Of a DNA stretch of 13,478 nucleotides, positions 7,511 through 13,478 are shown piece by piece. The stretch lies in contig JAUNCV010000026.1 of the NCBI GenBank assembly GCA_030526445.1, positions 1 to 13,478 of the forward strand, written 5' to 3'. Made by a program: the position numbers and the translations under genes. Numbering within the stretch: the stretch's first letter is position 1; the number at the start of each line of letters is the position of its first letter. Below the pieces are notes generated by a model, which was given only the letters and a program-made list of their open reading frames with translations, was not told where the DNA came from and ran no database searches. The DNA is from Bacteroidales bacterium (GTDB taxonomy: Bacteria > Bacteroidota > Bacteroidia > Bacteroidales > UBA3663).

Positions 7511-7529
7511 TATAAAAAAGAAATACGCA

Positions 7530-9269
7530 ATGAAAAATAAGATATTTTTAATGGCAGCCGCTGCTGTAGCCATGGGCGTTACTTCCTGCGACATTGATGA
7601 TGTGGAGAACATCACTGAAATGTCACAGTCAACCTTCCCTGCTACCGAACAGGATGCAGCCGCAGTGCTCGCAGGTATCTATCAGAACCTCAACGAGACT
7701 CACGCCAACCCACAGTGCTCTTATCTTTATCTGGCTTGCTTGGCCTCAGATGATCAGCTTGGTGGTGGTGGTACTAACGATAAGTTGATGCAGGCTGAAG
7801 ACCTTATGCTCAGCTCTGGTATCGATATGACTAACCAGTTCTATCAGGATCGCTTCAAGGGTGTTTCGCGTGCTAACGTATTGATCAGCGTACTTGAAGA
7901 CCCACAGACCGACGTACAGAAGCAGGCAAAGGGTGAGGCTCTCGCTCTCCGCGCTTTCTACTACTATGAGCTCGCTTCAATGTACGGCAATGTACCTTTG
8001 GTACGCAGTGCAGAAGAGTCGGACGCTGTACAGGGTGACGTAAAGGTTCTTTGGGGCCAGATTCTTCAGGACTATCGCGATGCTATTGAACTCATGGACA
8101 ACAAACAGCGTGTTGATGGTCACTTGGATCGCTACTCAGTTGAAGGTCTCCTTGGTCGTGCTTGGTTGTTCTACACTGGTTTGTATGGCGGCGGTACTGA
8201 TATCTCTGCTCTTACCAGCACCAGCTACAGCCCTCTCACTGAGGTTGCTCTCAACGACGGCACCACTCTCACCAAGAACGATGTCATCAAGTATATCGAC
8301 GACGCAGTTAACAACTCTGGTTACGACCTCGTATCAGACTACCGCAACCTTTGGGCATACTCGAACGAGAAGACTCGTCCAGACTATCCATTTGCAGAAG
8401 GCGCTAAGTGGGCTGAAGACAACTGCGGTATCAATCCAGAGTCTATGTTTGCAATCAAATTTAACAAGCAGGCTTCTTGGTCAACCACTATTGGCTACGC
8501 TAACGGTATCGCTCTTCACTTTGGTGCACGCGGTGGTCAGGATTATGCAAACACCTTCCCATTTGGTCAGGGTTGGGGTGCTGGTCCTGTAGCTCCAAAC
8601 CTCGTTTCAGACTGGGTAAAGGCTGAGCCTAACGACAAACGCCGTGCAGCTTCTATTCACGACTGGGAGGATGGAACCACTCCAAAGTATGAGTACAACG
8701 ACGACTATGTTCAGGCTACTCGTTACTATAATAAGAAGTGGTCTCCAATCACCAGCAAGAAGGCTGATGGCAGCTACTATTGCACTTTCGAGAACGACAT
8801 GTATCCTGGCATGTGGGAAACTTCGGGTGTTGAGAACTTCCAGCTCGGTAACATCCATGACCTCGTATTGCTTCGTTATGCAGACGTTCTCTTGATGCAG
8901 TCAGAGCTCAAGGAGGATGCTACCGGTTTGAACCGCGTTCGTGAACGTGCAGGTCTCCCTTCTGTTGGCTACTCTCTTCAGGCTATCCAGAACGAGCGTC
9001 GTTGGGAGTTTGCCTGCGAAGGCATCCGTTGGAACGATATGCGCCGCTGGCACATTGCTGCTGATGCTCTTGAGAAGCAGACCGGTGTTGACGTAATGTA
9101 TTGCGGCATCAAGGATGTTAACAAGAAGCAGAGCACTGGCTACACTGCACGCTACAACGCTACTGCAGGTTTTGCTAAGATGCCTGAAACACAGGTAGAA
9201 CTTGGCGTTGCTAAGCAGAACCCAGGTTGGGATGGCGCAGACAGCAACTACGGTGGTTGGGCAAACTAA
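7530..9269 (+). CDS. susD: RagB/SusD-family surface lipoprotein
   Basis: This 579-residue protein begins MKNKIFLMAAAAVAMG and carries lipobox VTSC with lipidated Cys20. The acidic DIDD that follows fits the surface-export signal of Bacteroidota lipoproteins. SusD hallmarks are EALALRAFYYYELASMYGNVPLV-type helices at about 136-158, SVEGLLGRAWLFYTGLYGG at about 203-221, LVLLRYADVLLMQSEL from 445, and ERRWEFACEGIRWNDMRRW from 489. SusD caps the SusC barrel on the cell surface and binds the ligand through its TPR-rich core. I chose the ATG at 7530 over an in-frame ATG at 7488 because only 7530 puts the signal peptide at the N-terminus and avoids overlapping susC. It lies 19 bases after susC and 27 bases before the next gene, in one operon. 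Confidence 0.95.
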   Translation: MKNKIFLMAAAAVAMGVTSCDIDDVENITEMSQSTFPATEQDAAAVLAGIYQNLNETHANPQCSYLYLACLASDDQLGGGGTNDKLMQAEDLMLSSGIDMTNQFYQDRFKGVSRANVLISVLEDPQTDVQKQAKGEALALRAFYYYELASMYGNVPLVRSAEESDAVQGDVKVLWGQILQDYRDAIELMDNKQRVDGHLDRYSVEGLLGRAWLFYTGLYGGGTDISALTSTSYSPLTEVALNDGTTLTKNDVIKYIDDAVNNSGYDLVSDYRNLWAYSNEKTRPDYPFAEGAKWAEDNCGINPESMFAIKFNKQASWSTTIGYANGIALHFGARGGQDYANTFPFGQGWGAGPVAPNLVSDWVKAEPNDKRRAASIHDWEDGTTPKYEYNDDYVQATRYYNKKWSPITSKKADGSYYCTFENDMYPGMWETSGVENFQLGNIHDLVLLRYADVLLMQSELKEDATGLNRVRERAGLPSVGYSLQAIQNERRWEFACEGIRWNDMRRWHIAADALEKQTGVDVMYCGIKDVNKKQSTGYTARYNATAGFAKMPETQVELGVAKQNPGWDGADSNYGGWAN

Positions 9270-9296
9270 TGTAAACCTTAAACACGTATTCAAGAA

Positions 9297-10775
9297 ATGA
9301 AAAAGATATATTACAGTGCAATTGCATTGGCTACAGTGGCTACATTGACTGCCTGCGATCCTTGCGTCGACGAAAAAAGCTGGAGCGGCGAAGTCGTAAG
9401 CAAAGAGACCCTCGAAAAGGGTATCACTCTTGAGCAGTTCGCATTCAATGATGAAACCGGCGAATATACTCCTGCTTCGGATGGTAACTTCATTAAGTTT
9501 GCCACCAACCCAAGTAAGGTTGTTGAGATTTACTATATCGTTGATGGTTCAGAGATGACCCTCTCAACCGCTAAGGCCAACGGTATGTTCGAACTCTCTC
9601 CTGCTCGTGGTTCAAATCCAACCCAGACCGTATATTTCCGCACCAAGGAATTTGATGGCTCTTCGGTTACCGCTCAGAAGGATGTAACTGTAAAGGTTGC
9701 AACCGAGTTGGCTAAAGAAATGGCTATCATCTGCTCGAACGCAGGTACAAAGATCTGGAAGTGGGATGCTAACGGCGGCGCATTCTGGGGCAACTTCGGT
9801 TACACTCCTGGTGATCCAAACGGCTTTGCCGACAACCGCGATGGTCAGTGGTGGGGTATTACCTCAACTGCAGAATTTGCTGATCAGCAGCAACACCGTG
9901 GTTCGGACGCTGTTTCAGGCGATGATGATACCGAGGCTTACATGGTATTCTCAGAACTTGGCAAGGTAACCAGCTTCGACCGCAATGGTAACGAAATCCG
10001 TTCGGCTAAGTTCCAGATCACTAACTATACTCCTGACAACAAGCACATCTTTAACGATGTTGCATGGTCTGAGGGTACTCTTAACATCAAGGGTGGCGGT
10101 GGCATTCTCTGGCCATACGCAATCAATACCGGCGGTATGCAGCCTGAGGAACTTGAAATCGTTCGCCTCACTGCCAACCAGCTCATCCTCACCTATGCAG
10201 CTCCTGGCACTGGCTCATGGTCAGAGGCAACCTTCTGGCGCTTCAAGAGCGACTCAGATCAAGAGGGTGCTATTGCTGGCTATGACAAGACTGGCGCTAA
10301 CTGGACTTGGGATACTTCATTCGGTGGTCCATTCTGGGGCAACGCAGGTTATCACGCTGGTGGTAGCTGGGAGAACCAGAACGATGGTCAATGGTGGGGT
10401 ATTACCAACACTGCCGAATTTGCAGATCAGCAGCAGCACCGCGGCGGCGACAAGGTGACCGGTGATGACGATACCAACGCTTACATGACCTTCACTCCTG
10501 ACGGACAGATTAAGTCGTTCGATGCTTCAGGTAAGGAGATTCGCTCTGGTAAATGGAGCGTTGGCAAGGGTGTAACTGTCAATGGTCAGGTTCGCAATGT
10601 ACTGAACACCTCTGCAGGTTCAATCCTCTGGCCTTATGCTATCAACACTGGTGGCGCAATGCCTGAGCAGTTTGAGATTATGTACCTCTCTGGCACCCAG
10701 ATGGCATTGCAGTATGCAGCCGAGGGCACTGGTGACTGGTCTGAATCAACCTACTGGCGTTTCATCAAGAAGTAA
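9297..10775 (+). CDS. Surface lipoprotein with two tandem tryptophan-rich repeats, probable glycan-binding accessory of the susCD pair
   Basis: This 492-residue protein has a signal peptide ending in lipobox LTAC (Cys20). Residues about 25-145 look like a beta-sandwich (PKD/Ig-like) domain. Two tandem repeats follow, about 152-318 and 335-492. Matching aromatic positions are W154/W156 with W336/W338, W164 with W347, W185-W186 with W366-W367, W272 with W445, and W314 with W487. Each repeat also carries AEFADQQQHRG, GDDDT, LWPYAINTGG and a WRF ending. No catalytic motif is seen. Its position after susD and the exposed-type aromatic pairs fit a surface glycan-binding protein (the SusE/SusF role), but it does not look like SusE or SusF themselves. 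It is the last gene of the operon and is followed by an intrinsic terminator. A lipocalin-like fold is a possible alternative. Confidence 0.8.
   Translation: MKKIYYSAIALATVATLTACDPCVDEKSWSGEVVSKETLEKGITLEQFAFNDETGEYTPASDGNFIKFATNPSKVVEIYYIVDGSEMTLSTAKANGMFELSPARGSNPTQTVYFRTKEFDGSSVTAQKDVTVKVATELAKEMAIICSNAGTKIWKWDANGGAFWGNFGYTPGDPNGFADNRDGQWWGITSTAEFADQQQHRGSDAVSGDDDTEAYMVFSELGKVTSFDRNGNEIRSAKFQITNYTPDNKHIFNDVAWSEGTLNIKGGGGILWPYAINTGGMQPEELEIVRLTANQLILTYAAPGTGSWSEATFWRFKSDSDQEGAIAGYDKTGANWTWDTSFGGPFWGNAGYHAGGSWENQNDGQWWGITNTAEFADQQQHRGGDKVTGDDDTNAYMTFTPDGQIKSFDASGKEIRSGKWSVGKGVTVNGQVRNVLNTSAGSILWPYAINTGGAMPEQFEIMYLSGTQMALQYAAEGTGDWSESTYWRFIKK
9750..10772 (+). repeat. Tandem intragenic duplication in the operon's third gene
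   Basis: Unit A (about 9750-10250) and unit B (about 10299-10772) encode homologous domains of about 160 residues joined by a 16-residue linker. Local DNA similarity is high: 9840-9862 and 10383-10405 differ at one base of 23. The final third of each unit is also well conserved, while the middle (the NYTPDNKH region in A) differs in length. This indicates an internal duplication under selection for the aromatic motifs. Confidence 0.8.
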
Positions 10776-10797
10776 TAACTTCAAGAAATAAACAATT

Positions 10798-10828
10798 AGC
10801 TCCGCGTTTTTTGACGCGGAGCTTTTTT
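10798..10828 (+). terminator. Rho-independent terminator of the susCD operon
   Basis: AGCTCCGCGT (10798-10807) and ACGCGGAGCT (10814-10823) form a perfect, GC-rich 10-base stem around a 6-base loop. A run of six T follows (10823-10828). It begins 22 bases after the stop codon at 10775 and closes the three-gene operon. Confidence 0.93.
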
Positions 10829-10846
10829 ATGGCTGGGGATTGACAA

Positions 10847-10875
10847 AAGAAAACCCACAAGCAAAACTCGTGGGT
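10847..10875 (-). terminator. Rho-independent terminator of the minus-strand lipoprotein gene
   Basis: On the minus strand ACCCACGAG (10875-10867) pairs with CTTGTGGGT (10861-10853) through nine pairs, one of them G-U, around a 5-base loop, followed by TTTCTTTT. It starts nine bases after the stop codon at 10884-10886. Together with the plus-strand terminator at 10798-10828 it insulates the two convergent units. Confidence 0.85.
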
Positions 10876-10883
10876 AAAAATTA

Positions 10884-11564
10884 TTATTTGCGAAAACCTG
10901 GTTGAGGTTTAGAATAGTCAACAGTATCGGTAAGCAAAGGACGCAACTCTTCGCGCTGCAAGCTGTCCATGCTATTAGCCGTCATCTTAAAGAGAAAGAG
11001 ACTCAGCGTGTTACGTCCTTGTTCCTTCAACAATTCATAATTAAAGTCTCCATCACGTTTTCGAAGAACTCGAAGAGAATCGTCGGCAGCTTCGGGTGTT
11101 GCAACCTCGCGATATTCATAATACCCACGATAGGCTTTTCCCATTTCAAAACGATGATCTTTGAATCGTTGTAATGCATCATTTTGTGGAGTTCCTGAAG
11201 AACTGCTAACACTGTCGAGAACGACCTTGGTAAGTCCGGGTTCGGTAACTACCAACAAATCTTGGATGCCCATGCGAACCTTGCGACTCAGACGCAGACA
11301 AGCTACTTGTTCCACATTTCCTGTAAAACGGAAAGAACCATCTTTGGACACAAAAACAGAATCAACTGGACGCGGATGAGGACCTTGTTCTGGCACAAGA
11401 AAGAGAACGGCATTCTCATATCTATCAGCAGGCAAATGACCTTCAATAACAAACTCACCTTCGGACAACACAGGCTGCGTGGGACCCTTGGACTGGCATC
11501 CGAAACAGACGAAGAAAGCCGCTGCTGAGAGTATAGTTTGGATATAACACGATGCTTTTTTCAT
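10884..11564 (-). CDS. Small DUF4369-like lipoprotein without a thioredoxin domain
   Basis: This 226-residue protein begins MKKASCYIQTILSAAAFF and has a lipobox-like VCFGC with Cys23 as the likely lipidation site; the -3 residue is atypical. Residues about 37-120 have the pattern of the DUF4369 beta-sandwich found at the N-terminus of Bacteroidota TlpA-like thiol oxidoreductases (FVIEGHL, VDSVFVSKDGSFRFTG). The rest is helical and charged. No CxxC thioredoxin motif is present, so this is a stand-alone version, perhaps a binding or assembly factor. Start: the open frame extends upstream to 11750, but the ATG at 11564 gives a proper signal peptide and lies just downstream of an excellent promoter. 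It is convergent with the susCD operon and divergent from the 11738 gene. The function is unknown. Confidence 0.8.
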   Translation of the reverse strand: MKKASCYIQTILSAAAFFVCFGCQSKGPTQPVLSEGEFVIEGHLPADRYENAVLFLVPEQGPHPRPVDSVFVSKDGSFRFTGNVEQVACLRLSRKVRMGIQDLLVVTEPGLTKVVLDSVSSSSGTPQNDALQRFKDHRFEMGKAYRGYYEYREVATPEAADDSLRVLRKRDGDFNYELLKEQGRNTLSLFLFKMTANSMDSLQREELRPLLTDTVDYSKPQPGFRK

Positions 11565-11588
11565 AGTGAAATGTTGATTAAAACAGGG

Positions 11589-11620
11589 CAAATATAAACA
11601 AAAATTGTTTATAAAGCAAA
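11589..11620 (-). promoter_or_regulatory. Promoter of the DUF4369-like gene
   Basis: On the minus strand TTTG (11620-11617) and TATATTTG (11596-11589) are exact -33 and -7 consensus elements separated by 20 bases. The predicted start gives a 5' leader of about 20 bases before the ATG at 11564. This supports the shorter start codon. Confidence 0.8.
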
Positions 11621-11654
11621 AAATAGGTATGTGAATTACATTTTTCAACATAAA

Positions 11655-11686
11655 TTTGGATAATAAAGACAGAAGTATTAACTTTG
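11655..11686 (+). promoter_or_regulatory. Promoter of the second DUF6057-like gene
   Basis: TTTG (11655-11658) and TAACTTTG (11679-11686) are exact -33 and -7 elements separated by 20 bases. The predicted start leaves a leader of about 48 bases before the ATG at 11738. It lies back to back with the minus-strand promoter at 11589-11620, with 34 bases between the two -33 boxes. Confidence 0.8.
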
Positions 11687-11737
11687 TGGCCGAAACATAA
11701 CACAAAGCAATCTTTGCACAAAGAAACATAATAAACA

Positions 11738-13306
11738 ATGAATACCTCAAAAAAGTATTATTTGAAATATGTACTGACCCTACTGCTGGGACTTGGAACT
11801 TTCTTTTTTTGGTGGAAACTGCATCCAGAGGCCTTGTCGTGGCATGAGCAAAACCAGCTCTTCCTTTGTTCGACCGATTATCTGCTGGAACGCATAGTGG
11901 TGCCTGGCGGATGGGCCGATTGGCTGAGTGAGGCGATAGTGCAGTTCTTCTATCAACTCACAGCTGGAGCCGCCCTTATGGCATTGCTTGTCATGGCACT
12001 GCAACTTGCCACATACAAAGTAATTAGCACCAATTCATGCATCGCTTTCGGCCTTTCGTTCTGGCCTCCTGTTCTCTTACTGGCAATAATGGGCGATGAA
12101 AACGTGATGCTCTCCTACACCATTGCTCTATTACTTTCGCTAATCACATACTTAGGTTGCCGCCGAGGTGGTAGCGTTTTGCAGATGTTTGCCTCATTGC
12201 CGCTCTATTGGTTGGTGGGACCATTGTTTGGCGTACAAGTAGTGTTGGCTGTGATTGATGCCTTGCGCAGCCGCAAAACCCTCGTCGCCGTGACCATGCT
12301 CCTGGCAGCTGTGGCCTGGGTCTATGCATGTCGCACCCTTTGGGCCGATCAATACCCCTGGAGCACCGTACTGGCAGGCATCAGCTATCACAGACTTACA
12401 CTCATGATGTGCGAAATTCCGGCTGAGCTCTATGGTCTGGCACTCCTCTTAGCAATCATTCCATTATTGGCTACCGGACTTGAGCGACTGGGCTGCATCA
12501 ATCGCCTGTGGGCGGGTCCGTTCACCTCTCTGCTGGGCATATTGTTGACTCTTATACCGGTAGGCGGCTTCGTCCTCGGTCATGACAAATGTTACAATCC
12601 CAATGTCTATGCACAACTGCATCAGCATCTGCTCATCCGCAAAAGTGACTGGCTGGGTATTATCGAGCAAGCCGAAAAAAATCTTCAGAATCAGCTCGAA
12701 GTTGTCAAAACTCCACTCTACATAAATGGTGTTAATCTGGCCCTGGCTCAACGCGGACAACTCAATAACCGTCTATTAAATTTCCCGCAGTGCGGCATGA
12801 AAGGACTCATCATGCCTCGTGTACGCGACAACATGAGCAATGTCACCTCAATGGAGACTTTCTGGCACCTGAGCATGATCAATGAGTCAATGCGATATGC
12901 CTTCGACACACAGGAGAGTATTCCTAACTGCCGCAAGAGTGGACGTTATCTGCAGCGTATGGCCGAGTGCCAGATTGTCAACGGCAACTACGAAGCCGCC
13001 TCGAAATACATTGGCCTGCTCAAGCAAACGCTGTTCTATCGTTCGTGGGCCGAAATTGCCGAAACCTATCTCTACAACGAAGAGAAGATTGCCAACTATC
13101 CAGAATGGGGCGTGCGCCGCGACATGCGATTCAAGGAAGACTTCCTTTACTACTATCCCGAGATGACCAAGATGCTCGCCAAACTGGTTAACGAAAACTC
13201 GGCCAACGCCATGGCATACAACTATTTCATGGCAGCCTTTGTTTTGGGCAAGCAAGAAGCTTCGACCCATATAGATGCTACAACTTCAGCCACTTCAACC
13301 CGATGA
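11738..13306 (+). CDS. DUF6057-like polytopic membrane protein (copy 2), possibly C-terminally truncated
   Basis: This 522-residue paralogue of the 2192 protein has TM1 at about 11-27, then the conserved loop E37, QLFL (40-43), D47-Y48 and VPGG (55-58) with A60-D61, the DEN motif at 120-122, further hydrophobic segments up to about 281, and a helical-repeat region from about 300 (GNYEAASKYI at 416-425). Homology to copy 1 continues through MAYNYFMAA (492-500) and then stops: copy 2 ends after 19 more unrelated, Thr/Ser-rich residues, where copy 1 has almost 90. This suggests loss of the tail or a frameshift, though the TGA overlaps the next gene's ATG in a typical operon junction. It has its own promoter. 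The role is unknown; a membrane-embedded partner of the downstream lipoprotein is plausible. Confidence 0.85.
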   Translation: MNTSKKYYLKYVLTLLLGLGTFFFWWKLHPEALSWHEQNQLFLCSTDYLLERIVVPGGWADWLSEAIVQFFYQLTAGAALMALLVMALQLATYKVISTNSCIAFGLSFWPPVLLLAIMGDENVMLSYTIALLLSLITYLGCRRGGSVLQMFASLPLYWLVGPLFGVQVVLAVIDALRSRKTLVAVTMLLAAVAWVYACRTLWADQYPWSTVLAGISYHRLTLMMCEIPAELYGLALLLAIIPLLATGLERLGCINRLWAGPFTSLLGILLTLIPVGGFVLGHDKCYNPNVYAQLHQHLLIRKSDWLGIIEQAEKNLQNQLEVVKTPLYINGVNLALAQRGQLNNRLLNFPQCGMKGLIMPRVRDNMSNVTSMETFWHLSMINESMRYAFDTQESIPNCRKSGRYLQRMAECQIVNGNYEAASKYIGLLKQTLFYRSWAEIAETYLYNEEKIANYPEWGVRRDMRFKEDFLYYYPEMTKMLAKLVNENSANAMAYNYFMAAFVLGKQEASTHIDATTSATSTR

Positions 13307-13478
13307 AAAAGAAACTTTTCTCTACAATAATACTCACCTCGCTGCTTTTTCTGCTCAGCTCCTGCTCGAATAGTCAGCCGCAGAATGCGCAACTGGTGCC
13401 AGTGCATCCGCATATATACCCCGACTATATAGGTGTAACCATACCTGCTGGCATAGCCCCTCTGAACTTTAATCTGAT
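13303..13478 (+). CDS. Lipoprotein, N-terminal 58 residues (runs off right edge), possibly PD40/TolB-like
   Basis: The ATG at 13303 overlaps the TGA of the previous gene (ATGA), indicating translational coupling. The visible part has a signal peptide starting MKKKLFSTIILTSLLF with lipobox LSSC, lipidated Cys21, and a mature start SNSQPQNAQL. The string YPDYIGVTIPAGIAPLNF at about 39-56 resembles, from memory, the start of Bacteroidota lipoproteins with WD40-like (PD40) beta-propeller domains. That assignment cannot be confirmed because the propeller itself would lie outside the window. An envelope role alongside the membrane protein is likely. Confidence 0.75.
   Translation, partial: MKKKLFSTIILTSLLFLLSSCSNSQPQNAQLVPVHPHIYPDYIGVTIPAGIAPLNFNL

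Noticed and set aside
7488..7529. In-frame upstream ATG for susD overlapping the end of susC
   Set aside because: It would put 14 polar residues before the signal peptide; the ATG at 7530 places the lipoprotein signal correctly and leaves normal 19-base spacing.
11565..11750. N-terminal extension of the DUF4369-like frame up to 11750
   Set aside because: The extension would contain the gene's own consensus promoter and overlap the divergent gene; the signal peptide starts at the ATG at 11564.

Overview
The window looks like a chromosomal segment from a Bacteroidales bacterium (gut-type Bacteroidota such as Prevotella, Muribaculaceae or Bacteroides relatives; the genus cannot be fixed from the sequence). 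The grounds are two SusC/RagA-type TonB-dependent outer membrane proteins, a SusD lipoprotein, several lipoproteins with Bacteroidota-style signal peptides, promoters of the TTTG...TAnnTTTG type, and no Shine-Dalgarno sequences. I see no tRNA, rRNA, CRISPR array, transposase or integrase.

Layout from left to right. (1) 1-1632, minus strand: the N-terminal half of a SusC-like transporter whose remainder lies beyond the left edge. (2) 1633-2191: a 559-base regulatory gap serving the leftward susC and the next rightward gene. (3) 2192-3979, plus: a 595-residue polytopic membrane protein with a helical-repeat C-terminal half, most like the Bacteroidota DUF6057 family. (4) 3980-4264: a gap with two 11-base direct repeats, a -7 promoter element and a structured leader. 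(5) 4265-10775, plus: a tight operon of a complete susC, susD and a surface lipoprotein with two tryptophan-rich tandem repeats, closed by a strong intrinsic terminator. (6) 10884-11564, minus: a small DUF4369-like lipoprotein with its own terminator, facing the operon tail to tail. (7) 11565-11737: a gap with two clear divergent promoters. (8) 11738-13306, plus: a second, diverged and shorter DUF6057-like protein, overlapping by four bases (9) the start of another lipoprotein at 13303 that runs off the right edge.

How they probably work together. The susC-susD-lipoprotein operon should form an outer-membrane nutrient-capture complex: SusC is the TonB-driven channel, SusD its lid, and the third protein a likely surface glycan-binding accessory. 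No glycoside hydrolase, sulfatase, peptidase, hybrid two-component regulator or ECF sigma/anti-sigma pair is present, so substrate and regulator cannot be named. Codon choice in this operon (many CTC, AAG, AAC, GAC, GGT) suggests high expression.

The least understood part is the pair of DUF6057-like membrane proteins flanking the operon. They are too diverged to be a recent duplication, but they share conserved acidic residues in the first extracytoplasmic loop and a helical-repeat tail. One of them is coupled to a lipoprotein. This is the best candidate here for an uncharacterised system, but its function cannot be read from the sequence.
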